Positions 1 through 7,363 of a DNA stretch of 7,392 bases are shown here, in pieces. Position numbers and translations under genes: made by a program. Under the pieces are notes generated by a model. The model saw only the letters and a list, made by a program, of their open reading frames with translations. It did not search any database and was not told the origin of the DNA. Within the stretch, counting starts at the first letter, position 1, and each line of letters starts with the position of its first letter. Location: contig JAHDGX010000042.1 of the NCBI GenBank assembly GCA_020631575.1, positions 1,467-8,858 on the forward strand, read 5' to 3'. The stretch comes from Candidatus Altimarinota bacterium (GTDB lineage: Bacteria; Patescibacteriota; Gracilibacteria; BD1-5; UBA6164).

Positions 1-686
1 TGTACGATTCACTCGAGTTGGTACTCTATAGGATCTTCGAGAGTAATTACTTTTTTCTCTCGACTATTAAGTTTATTGAGGATGGTATAAAGAGTTGTAG
101 TTTTACCTGACCCTGTTGGCCCGGTAACAAGTATCATTCCAGCTTTTTGCGAAATTGATCTTTCGAGCATTCTTTTTGAAGTCCAAAAGAACCCAAGGTC
201 TTCAAAATCGATGATTGCCTTTCCAGAATCTAGGATACGACATACTATATTTTCTCCATAGTGTATCGGGAGTGTAGAGACTCTGACATCTATCTTTTTT
301 TCATCATCAAGTGAAAGAGAGTATTTCCCATCCTGAGGAATATTGGAAATATTGAGTTTAAGATTTGCTGCATATTTGAGTCTCTCAACGACTTTTTTAT
401 ATTCTGCATGGGTAAGTCTAAAGACATCAACGAGGACTCCATCGATGCGGAATCTTACGACAACATAGCTTTCAAAACACTCATAGTGCACATCACTACT
501 TCAAACAACGAGAGCTCAGATTGAAATATCTCTTAGAGCATCATCAGTTGCTTGCTTTCAGAGAGCAGATTTTACCTGATCTTCGATTTTTCCAAACTTT
601 GAAGAAGCATACTGCCTTTTTTCTTCTTTTTCTAGTACGGCTTTTTTGAGCTCCTCAGTTGTTTGTAGTTCCTTTGTGTCTGCCAA
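1..686 (-). CDS. pilB: PilB/GspE-type pilus assembly ATPase (N-terminal part; 3' end outside window)
   Basis: This is a hexameric secretion ATPase of the type IV pilus/type II secretion family, which powers pilin polymerisation at the cytoplasmic face of the inner membrane. Visible in order: a charged N-terminal stretch, the N1E-like region with SSDVHYE and VVRFRIDG, the Walker A motif GPTGSGKTTT (99-122), and the Asp-box-type VITLEDPIEYQLEG just before the left edge. Walker B, the His box and the tetracysteine region lie beyond the window. The frame crosses TGA codons at 501-503, 516-518, 558-560 and 9-11, all read as Gly; the last completes the family's EYQLEG motif. The start is uncertain. 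No ATG lies in frame before the upstream TAA at 768-770, so I chose TTG at 684-686; ATT at 693-695 is possible. PilB is preferred over GspE only because type IV pili are common in these bacteria. Family call firm, 5' end weak. Confidence 0.88.
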
Positions 687-713
687 AATAGTAATGTTTT
701 TAGATATATAGTT

Positions 714-742
714 AAAATAGCATATTTTTGTATTTGATGCAA
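714..742 (-). promoter_or_regulatory. possible promoter for the pilus ATPase gene
   Basis: Read on the minus strand, TTGCAT (737-742) and TATTTT (714-719) are separated by 17 nt and lie just upstream of the proposed TTG start. Both hexamers match the sigma-70 consensus only partly and the region is AT-rich, so chance matches are likely. Confidence 0.25.
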
Positions 743-755
743 AAAAACATATAAT
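728..755 (+). promoter_or_regulatory. likely promoter of the pta-transporter-tag cluster
   Basis: A perfect -10 hexamer TATAAT lies at 750-755, with a weak -35 TTGTAT at 728-733 and a 16-nt spacer. Transcription would begin near 762 and give a leader of about 29 nt before the ATG at 791. The leader has no Shine-Dalgarno-like purine run. It shares the 104-nt divergent gap with the pilus ATPase gene. Confidence 0.5.
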
Positions 756-790
756 TTCAATATATGTTTACATCTTAGAAAATACTAAAA

Positions 791-2104
791 ATGATAGATA
801 CAATGGAGGATTTATGTGAAAATCCTGTAAGAATATATTTACCTGATTGTGATGATGATAGAATTGTAGAATTGTTACAGCGAAGAACAGATAGATTTCT
901 TATAGATAAAGAATTTGAAACAAAGCTTGTTATTTGTTGAAAAGAGTCTGATAAGTGGAGGTTTTTGCCTTTTTGGGCTATGCCGTTTTTTGAATTTCAG
1001 CTTGTTCCAGATGATGAGGATAATGTAAAGTATGCAACTCTCAAATTAAAGCAGGAAGAGTGAAATAAATGTGGGATGTTGGCTGGAAATATATCATCAA
1101 CAGCACAGGTTGTAGGGGCTATTATTAAACTGGGAGTTGAAAGACTTCCAGATGTTGAGAGAATTTCTTCATATTTTCTTATGAAGCATCCAGAGAAATG
1201 AAATTTTATATTCTCCGATTGAGGCTTAAGCCCAAATCCAACAGCAACTGAGCTAGCAGAGATAGCAAAACTTTCTGCAGATAATGCGAATTTTCATGGT
1301 ATAAAAAACAGAAAAGTAGCATTTTTAAAATCAGGACATAGTAGAGATAAAGTATTGGAAGCCCGTGATATTTTTATTCAAAGAAATTCAGATGATATTA
1401 TTGAAACATGTGGAGTACTTTCAGCTCAGGATGCAATAGCGCAAGGAGCAAATATTATAGTTTTTCCAGATTTAGATGCTGGTAACATTGCTTATAAGAT
1501 GTGCGAACGTCTATCGTGATGGAACACTGAAGAATTAAATGAACATAATGAGTATGGAATTGTCACACAAGAAGTATCAACTGTATGATGAGAAAAAATG
1601 CATTTCTCAGCTCCAATCTGATATGAAGCTCCAAATAATGACAATATTCATGAATCATTTACTCAATCTATAAAAAATCTGAAAGAAAGAAGTTATACAG
1701 GAAAGAGTGCAATACTGAGCTTTTCAACAGATAGAAGTTGATATGGTAACCAAACTAAGGATCTTTTAGATCCAGCTATATCAGCCGTTCATAAAATTTC
1801 TACAATAGAGGGATTCGTTATTCCTAAAATTATCCAATTTGATACTGGATTTTTGCCGGAAATCGCAAAAAAGAAATGAGTAGAAACAGGATGACGAGTA
1901 GAACACTATCATTTTCAGTCTCGACAAAGTTTTGATATTTGTATGAGCTTAGTATCCTCATTGTGAGGTTCTCAAGCTCTTGGTCCATTCCTACAAGGAC
2001 TATCAAAACAAGCAAATGATACAAGCAGAGGAATTTGAGTGCTAGAAATGGAAGCTATGTTGCAGATGATAAAGGAAAAGTGTCTATTAGAGAATAATGC
2101 CTAA
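791..2104 (+). CDS. pta: phosphate acetyl/butyryltransferase-family protein with duplicated C-terminal region
   Basis: Enzymes of this family interconvert acetyl-CoA and acetyl phosphate in the cytosol, usually partnered by acetate kinase, which is not in this window. The 437-aa protein opens with a Pta-like PVRIYLPDCDDDRI. It then has FLMKHPE followed by PNPTATELAEIA (from residue 148) and FPDLDAGNIAYK (from 225). After an insert, a second Pta-like stretch begins at about residue 307 (AILSFSTDRSGYG). It continues with FDTGFLPEIAKKKG (350-363) and ends with LGPFLQGLSKQANDTSRG (397-414). Typical single-domain Pta is about 330 aa, so the extra 100 or so residues fit an internal duplication. The Ser-Arg pair known to matter in Methanosarcina Pta is present (S412-R413); the following Asp appears to be Glu419. 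Thirteen in-frame TGAs encode Gly; the stop is TAA. It is the first gene of a tight cluster. Family firm, substrate and activity unproven. Confidence 0.82.
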
Positions 2105-2113
2105 TAAAAATCT

Positions 2114-2977
2114 ATGGAAACTTGGATATTTTGGGCAATAATTTCTGTATTTACAGGATGATTTTTTCATTTTCTTTCAAAAGTCACAGCAGAGAGAAAT
2201 TATGACTCAAATAGAGTTAATTATCTTTCATATATTTTTTGTAGCATATTTATGTGAGGAGTTTTATTATTTCAGGGAAATATATTTCCTTGGGATAATT
2301 TTTGGCTCATTTTCATAATTGCTGTTGGAAATATAGTGTTTTATAGTAGTTCTTTTATGACGAGAGTTCATGCTATGAGGCATATAGATACAGTAGTGTT
2401 TTATCCACTTTATAAGACGTTCTGACCTATATTTGTTACGTGTATTAGTGTTTTACTTTTTAGAGAGACTCTTGTTTTTAAAGAAATACTTGGAATAATA
2501 GTGTGAATTACAGTTCCACTTTTACTTATTACAAAGGCTGAAAATAAAGTTCAGAATAACCTATATATATGAGTTTGGATGGTTGTATTTACGAGTGTTT
2601 TAACCTCAGTTTCTATAGTGATGCCTAAGCTTATACAAGAGCTTTCCCTAGATATTAGTTTATTTCTCTTTCTCAATTTTCTTGTAGGAATACCATTTTC
2701 ATACTTACTCTCGAAACTGCGAAAATCTAAAAAACAAAAACATTATAACACGCAGGGAATATATCTGTTTTCAGCTCTTATGTGATTCGTGAATATAATT
2801 GCGTTTTATACCTTCATAAAAGCTATGGAGTGAAATCTTGCAGTAGCTTTTACTATAAATTCGTTTTCAATTTTAGTTCCTATTATTCTCTCTATAATAT
2901 TCTATTGAGAGCATTTTAATCTCAAAAAGGGGATAGTAATAGCTCTTTCTATTATTTCTATATTACTTTTTATATAA
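2114..2977 (+). CDS. EamA/DMT-superfamily transporter, tandem copy 1
   Basis: This is a 287-aa, very hydrophobic inner-membrane protein, the usual size for a ten-helix drug/metabolite transporter built from two EamA repeats. Hydrophobic segments run the whole length, with a charged central loop (KLRKSKKQKHYN). Each half ends in a recognisable EamA-like helix pair: VVFYPLYKTFGP in the first half and AFTINSFSILVPIILS then FYGEHFNLKKG in the second. Substrate cannot be predicted; DMT members move amino acids, nucleotides, sugars or drugs. Eight of its glycines are TGA. It starts 9 nt after the pta-like gene and ends 3 nt before its paralogue, which suggests co-transcription. The start is the first ATG after the upstream stop and matches copy 2 (METWIFWAI versus MDTWILWAI); no Shine-Dalgarno sequence is visible. 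Confidence 0.85.
2888..2977 (+). repeat. 90-bp direct repeat, copy 1 (3' end of the first transporter)
   Basis: These 90 bp match 3755-3844 at 81 positions, exactly 867 bp apart, and include identical runs of 26 and 27 bp. The rest of the two genes is far more diverged, so the 3' ends look homogenised. The copy ends exactly at the stop codon. Confidence 0.85.
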
Positions 2978-2980
2978 GCT

Positions 2981-3844
2981 ATGGACACTTGGATACTATG
3001 GGCAATTGTATGAGCAGTAACATCTTGATTGTATAATTTTTGATTTAAAATTATTACAGAGAGGAAATATAGTACATATTATTCATCTCTGTGGAGCTAT
3101 ACGATCGCAAGTATAATATGCTTTTTATTTCTTATTGGGGATAATTTTTCCTGATTTAGAGATATTGACCTAATTTTTTTGATATCCTTAGCTTTTGGAA
3201 ACATACTATTTTTCTACGTCTCAGTTATCACGAGAGTAAAAAGTATGCAAAATATAGATAATGTAATATTTTATCCACTCTATAAGACTTTTTGACCAAT
3301 ACTTGTAACACTTTTTAGTCTATTTTATTTTAAAGAATCACTTACATGGATTGAATCAATGGGAATACTATTAGGTATTTGTATCCCATTAATGCTTATA
3401 TCTAAAACAGAAAGTAAGAGACAAAAGAATTTAACACTATGACTTTTGTTTATGTTCTTTACAGCTATAGCTGGTGCTATTTCTCCTGTGTTTGTTAAAC
3501 TATCTAATAACGCATGATTTGATGTTATGACATATATCTTTTTTGTGTTTTTGATGTGAGTTTGATGTTCTCTCATATGATATACATATGAAATAAAAAA
3601 TAATAAAGTGTCTAATCAGGAATGAATGACAAAATTCTGATTAATTATTTGATTCCTTCATTTTTTTTCATTTTACGCATTTACTAAATCATTTGAATGA
3701 AATATGGCTATCGCTTTTACTATTAATTCCTTTGCCATATTGATACCAATAATCCTCTCTATAATATTCTACTGAGAGCATTTTAATCTCAAAAAGGGTG
3801 TTGTGATAGCATTATCGATTATTTCTATATTACTTTTTATATAA
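2981..3844 (+). CDS. EamA/DMT-superfamily transporter, tandem copy 2
   Basis: This second full-length paralogue has exactly the same length as copy 1 (287 aa) and the same layout of hydrophobic helices in two EamA repeats. It shares the landmarks ITRVKSMQNIDNVIFYPLYKTFGPI in aligned form with copy 1, and the last 49 residues are identical at 44 positions. The middle is strongly diverged, including the central loop (YEIKNNKVSNQEG), so the two may differ in substrate or form a heterodimer. Fifteen of its 21 glycines are TGA, the highest fraction in the window. It lies 3 nt from the genes on both sides. The alternative, a single fused transporter, is excluded by the TAA at 2975-2977 and a fresh ATG. 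Substrate unknown. Confidence 0.85.
3755..3844 (+). repeat. 90-bp direct repeat, copy 2 (3' end of the second transporter)
   Basis: This is the partner of 2888-2977, with 9 mismatches that are nearly all synonymous. Translation gives the same YGEHFNLKKG and ALSIISILLFI ending in both proteins. Confidence 0.85.
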
Positions 3845-3847
3845 ATT

Positions 3848-4414
3848 ATGAAAAATAGATGTTCTTGGGCTAATCCAAATAACGATTTATATATCAAGTA
3901 TCATGATGAGGAATGGTGACTCCCAGTTCATGATGATAGAGTCTTATTTGAGTTTTTAATCTTAGAGTGAGCACAAGCAGGACTTAGCTGGGAAACTGTT
4001 TTGAAAAAACGTGAGAACTATAGAAAAGCTTTTGATGGCTTTGATTATGAAAAGATAGCAAAATATGATCAAACTAAAATAGATGATTTACTTGGAAATG
4101 AATGAATTATACGAAATAAGCTTAAAGTAAGTTCAGCTATCAAAAATGCACAAGCATTTATAAAAATCAGAGAAGAATTTGGAAGTTTTAGTGAATATCT
4201 GTGGAGTTATATAGATCATAAACAGATAAGAAATAATCCAAAAACTCTCTCTGAAGTTTCAGTTTCTACAGATCTCTCTGATAGATTATCAAAAGATCTC
4301 AAAAAGCGATGAATGAGTTTTGTTGGAACAACTATCATGTATGCATACCTGCAAGCTGTGTGACTCGTTGATGACCATGTAGTGCATTGTTTTTGTAAAA
4401 AAAATGTACAGTAG
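3848..4414 (+). CDS. tag: DNA-3-methyladenine glycosylase I
   Basis: Tag removes N3-methyladenine (and 3-methylguanine) from alkylated DNA, starting base excision repair in the cytosol. The 188-aa product is full length (E. coli Tag is 187 aa) and similar throughout: CSWANPNNDLYIKYHDEEWG, LEGAQAGLSWETVLKKRENY, GIIRNKLK, LKKRGMSFVGTT and VDDHVVHCFC. The family's zinc ligands are visible as C5, H19, H177 and C181, and the conserved Glu of LEGAQAGLSW is E40. All five TGA codons fall on conserved glycines, including one directly after a TGG tryptophan in EEWG, which makes this gene the best internal proof of UGA=Gly. It ends in TAG, the only non-TAA stop here. It starts 3 nt after the second transporter and is the last gene of the cluster. 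No Shine-Dalgarno sequence is seen. Confidence 0.96.
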
Positions 4415-4432
4415 TTTATTTTTAGATATAAT
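4405..4432 (+). promoter_or_regulatory. likely promoter of the 200-aa hypothetical gene
   Basis: A perfect TATAAT at 4427-4432 follows TGTACA (4405-4410, four of six matches to -35) with a 16-nt spacer. The -35 lies inside the last codons of tag. The leader would be about 23 nt. I see no hairpin terminator between tag and this gene, so read-through from the cluster is also possible. Confidence 0.45.
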
Positions 4433-4461
4433 ATACTTTCATTATTTGATAAACTGATTCT

Positions 4462-5064
4462 ATGCCCGCAGAAAACTTTTGGTGAATGGGTTGAAAACTC
4501 ATACGAACTCTAAATGGGAATCAGCAGGTTTATAATGAAGTTTTAAGAAAATGGGAATACACAGACCCAACTGTACGTGCAAAATTAAAAGAGACCAAAG
4601 ATGTCACTGCGAAAAAAACTTGAGAACTTATAGATTTGAGAGATGAAAAACGAGACCCTAATGCTCCAGTGGAACTAAAAGACCCACTATGAGAAGAAGA
4701 GGAAGTTTCAAGTATACTTTCTCCTTTTGATGATATGGAAGAAGTGGTATTACAAGAGCCTAAACCTGAAGATATTCCTGACGGAAAGAAGCTAACGTCA
4801 TTAATACGTTTTCTTGGTTGACCTATGTATGGGAGTCAGGGAGAAAATATGCTTCCTCATGCACAGAATGTTATGCAAAGGTTGAGAGAGCTCAGTAATC
4901 GTTGAGAAAATATATCAGTAGAAGATGTATTACAGCTTATTGAGAATTTTAATCTTCATGTAAACCAAAAGTGATGACAGCAGGAAATAGATAAAAGAAT
5001 GAAACTGTTGATATTATATGTTGAGTGATCAATAAGACATATAAAGAATATTGATTCTAAGTAA
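4462..5064 (+). CDS. hypothetical protein (200 aa)
   Basis: I do not recognise this protein. With TGA as Gly it is a single 200-aa frame from ATG to TAA containing nine TGA codons. One tandem TGA-TGA pair encodes the Gly-Gly of QKGGQQ at 4972-4977. It begins with a glycine-rich MPAENFWGMGGKLIRTLNG. The middle is highly charged and proline-containing, with an acidic stretch LGEEEEVSSILSPFDDMEE, and is probably disordered. The C-terminal part looks helical (LTSLIRFLGGP, VMQRLRELSNRG, VEDVLQLIENF, MKLLILYVEGSIRHI). No signal peptide, membrane segment or cysteine motif is visible, so it is probably cytosolic. It appears to have its own promoter and is followed by a hairpin. Function unknown; reality of the gene is well supported by the open frame and flanking signals. 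Confidence 0.75.
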
Positions 5065-5082
5065 TAAGTATAGAATAATCAT

Positions 5083-5117
5083 AAAAAATATGTATCATAT
5101 AATGGTACATATTTTTT
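5083..5117 (+). terminator. AT-rich hairpin, probable terminator of the 200-aa gene
   Basis: A 14-bp stem (5083-5096 with 5104-5117, one T-G wobble) closes a 7-nt loop. One arm starts with six A and the other ends with six T, so it could terminate transcription from either side. The stem is weak in G-C pairs. It starts 18 nt after the TAA of the 200-aa gene. Confidence 0.55.
5098..5103 (+). promoter_or_regulatory. TATAAT -10 candidate for the YadG-like gene, inside the hairpin loop
   Basis: A perfect TATAAT occupies the loop of the inverted repeat at 5083-5117, about 27 nt before the GTG start. No good -35 is seen 16-18 nt upstream. Any protein binding the palindrome would cover this element. 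Confidence 0.3.
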
Positions 5118-5129
5118 AATAAAACATTT

Positions 5130-6044
5130 GTGGGAAAAGTATTAGAGATAAAAAACCTTCAAAAATCATATGGAGATTTAGAAGTTTTAAAGTCAGTAGA
5201 TCTAGCAGTAGAGCAAGGAGATTTTTTTGCGCTCCTGGGGCATAATGGAGCAGGGAAGTCTACGACTATTGGTATCATGACGAGCCTTGTGAATAAAAAT
5301 TCATGAAGCGTTAAGATAGGTGGTGTAGATATAGATAAAAACTTTTCAAAAGCGAAGCAAAATATAGGAGTTGTACCACAAGAGTTCAATTTTGATATAT
5401 TCGCAAAGGTATATGATATTTGTATGTTTCAGGCTGGGTACTATGGAGTACCAAAAAAGATTGCAGCTGAGAGGGTAGAGTTTTACCTCAAAAAGCTAGA
5501 GCTCTGGGATAAAAAAGATGCAAAAGCAAAAGAACTCTCAGGGGGGATGAAGCGTCGGCTTATGATAGCAAGAGCGCTCGTACATGAACCAAAAATTTTA
5601 GTACTAGATGAACCAACAGCAGGAGTAGACGTAGAGCTCAGGCAAACTATGTGGGAATTTATCAATATGCTCAATAAAGAAAAATGAATTACCATAATTC
5701 TTACAACACATTATCTTGAAGAAGTAGAGCAACTTTGTAACAATGTAGCTATTCTCACTGGAGGAAAAATCGTGTATGATGGAGCTGTGAAATCTCTTCT
5801 TAAAACTCTTGATGAGGAGATATTTGTTCTCGATCTCAAAAATGAGCTAAAGCAGATACCGAAAAGATTTGAGCAGTATCAGGCAAAGTTGGTTGACGCA
5901 AACACTCTCGAGCTTACCGTAAAGGCAAAAGAGAGTGTCAATGAGATATTTTCAGTACTCTCAGAAAAAGGAATAGAAGTTCTCTCTATGAGAAACAAAT
6001 CAAATAGGCTGGAACAACTCTTTTTAAAGTTAGCAAAAAAGTAA
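5130..6044 (+). CDS. yadG: ABC transporter ATP-binding protein, YadG-like
   Basis: This is the cytosolic ATPase of an ABC-2-type exporter; the substrate of the E. coli YadG/YadH pair is not established. The 304-aa product shows Walker A GHNGAGKST (37-45), Q-loop Q84 in VVPQEFNFD, signature LSGGM (136-140), Walker B ILVLDEPTAGVD (D160, E161) and the H-loop H194 in LTTHYLEE, then a C-terminal accessory domain. It closely resembles E. coli YadG as I recall it: TTIGI, SLVNK, QAGYYGV, GGMKRRLMIARAL, THYLEE and VLSMRNK all recur. The start is GTG at 5130; no in-frame ATG precedes it and no Shine-Dalgarno sequence is seen. Only 2 of 21 glycines are TGA (5306-5308 and 5685-5687), far fewer than in neighbouring genes. 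No permease gene lies next to it. Confidence 0.93.
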
Positions 6045-6054
6045 GAGAGCGATA

Positions 6055-6082
6055 TTGACATATATCTATATATTTGTATATT
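6055..6082 (+). promoter_or_regulatory. strong sigma-70-like promoter of the 391-aa hypothetical gene
   Basis: A perfect -35 TTGACA (6055-6060) and TATATT (6077-6082, five of six) are separated by 16 nt, the best promoter match in the window. It gives a leader of about 19 nt before the ATG at 6108. An imperfect inverted repeat (ATCTATATATTT near 6064 and AAATATAGAT near 6089) spans it and could be an operator, though the composition makes this weak. Confidence 0.55.
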
Positions 6083-6107
6083 ATAAAAAATATAGATAAA
6101 ATATTTT

Positions 6108-7283
6108 ATGGCTCCAGATTGAACCAATAGTCCTAAAAGCGAATTAGATGAAATCAGCAACATGTCTGTTTCATCTTTTTTGTCTCGCTGTGATGCTATT
6201 GTACTTAAGCTAGAGAATGATATTTTAAAGGAAGCAGCTGTTAAGGAAGCAAAAGAATTTTTATGAGAATCAGGTGTATTCTTATTATGAGATGATATAA
6301 CATCACCAGGAATAGAATTACCTGAAAAGATTCAAGGGTTGATTTCTTCTTTGATGGAAGAATATAATGATGCGGATGAACTAACTTTATTAAAAGCTAT
6401 TAATGGTATGAAGAAGGTGTGTCCAGAAAAACTTGGAAACCTCTCTTTGGATGATATAGTTTGAGATATGCTGTATGCACAGGAAATTTTCAAGCAGGCA
6501 ATTGTATTCCAAATAACAGCATTTTATCCCTTAGAAAATCCAACTGAGGAAGTTGTAGATGAATCTCGAAATGAAGCAGATGATGCACTAAGGAAAAAGA
6601 GTTATGCAGATTTAGAGCTAGATGAACTCCATAAGAGATTTGAATTTTTGACTATTGAAAAGCGGGGTAGAGCCATTCAGGCTTGTGTTGATAAAGGATG
6701 GATTACGAAAAAAGATGCTGAAAAGATAATCATACACGAAAAGGAGGGGTATATAAGTGTAGGACTTCTAGATATAGAAATGGATGATTTTCCTGAAAAA
6801 CAGACCTTTTCTGAAACCGCTAATGACGACTCTCCAGATGCTGCTGATTGGGAAATAGTATCTAGAATGTTTGTAAGTGAAATAGAGATTTTGAAAAAAG
6901 AAAGAAGAGATAATAAGTGACAGTCTGATGGAGATGTAGAGTTAGTGAGGCAGATAGAAGTTAAAATAAGTGAGTTAGAAGAAGAAAGAGATATAGCTAT
7001 AAATTTCTTTATAAGAAATGTATTAAATATGAGAGAAAGAGAATACCTTGTAACAAGAAGATGAGGCTCATATATTGATCCGAAGAGCGGGTTTAAAGAA
7101 ATTACTCCATCTACTATGTATGATTATTTAACTACAGTTTCATTTTATGATGGATTTAAGCGCACCAATAACTGACCGACTCAAGAGAGGATACAGAGTC
7201 TTTTTCAACATACACGTTGAGAATATAAAGAGATACAGTGATGAGAGAAGTTTCCAGTAAGAAGAAAATACAAACCTACTTAA
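6108..7283 (+). CDS. hypothetical protein (391 aa), acidic and helical with basic C-terminus
   Basis: I do not recognise this protein. Reading TGA as Gly joins what looks like several fragments into one frame of 391 codons with ten TGAs, including a tandem TGA-TGA at 7239-7244. It is largely acidic and helix-rich without signal peptide or membrane segments. A helix-turn-helix-looking stretch lies near residues 180-206 (EKRGRAIQACVDKGWITKKD). An acidic linker follows near 225-245, then a probable coiled coil at about 250-305 (SEIEILKKERRD, LVRQIEVKISELEEERD). The last 75 or so residues are basic and aromatic (REYLVTRRGGSYIDP, YDYLTTVSFYDGFKR, FPVRRKYKPT). The acidic body with a basic tail might bind nucleic acid or a partner, but that is a guess. 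It has its own promoter and terminator and so appears to be a single-gene transcript. Start is the first ATG after the promoter. Confidence 0.78.
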
Positions 7284-7311
7284 AAATCTCTTTTTATAAA
7301 AGAGATTTTTT
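7282..7311 (+). terminator. intrinsic terminator after the 391-aa gene
   Basis: A perfect 13-bp stem (7282-7294 with 7298-7310; core ATCTC/GAGAT) closes a 3-nt TAT loop and ends in a run of six T. It begins inside the TAA stop codon. The A-rich upstream arm would let it also act on transcripts coming from the right. Confidence 0.8.
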
Positions 7312-7363
7312 AATCTCTGACTCATGCTTATACTAAGACAATATTATTTTTACTACAAAAAAC

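Noticed and set aside
687..790. Search for tRNA, small RNA, CRISPR or insertion sequence in the intergenic gaps
   Set aside because: All gaps are shorter than about 110 nt, and no cloverleaf, repeat-spacer pattern, terminal inverted repeats or transposase is visible there or elsewhere in the window.
1830..2024. Minus-strand 64-aa open frame
   Set aside because: It lies antisense inside the pta-like gene and has no recognisable features or promoter; a shadow frame.
791..2104. Pseudogene riddled with premature stops
   Set aside because: All the interruptions are TGA, never TAA or TAG, and there are no frameshifts; they are glycine codons under code 25.
3325..3576. Minus-strand 83-aa open frame
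   Set aside because: Antisense to the second transporter, whose TGA-containing frame is well supported by its paralogue; a shadow frame.
3848..4414. UGA read as tryptophan (code 4) or selenocysteine
   Set aside because: The TGAs in tag align with conserved glycines and TGG is used for Trp; the number and spread of TGAs rule out selenocysteine.
5159..5695. Two minus-strand open frames (76 and 70 aa)
   Set aside because: Both are antisense to the well-supported YadG-like ATPase.
7140..7325. Minus-strand 61-aa open frame
   Set aside because: It overlaps the end of the 391-aa gene and runs through its terminator; its composition is that of an antisense shadow.
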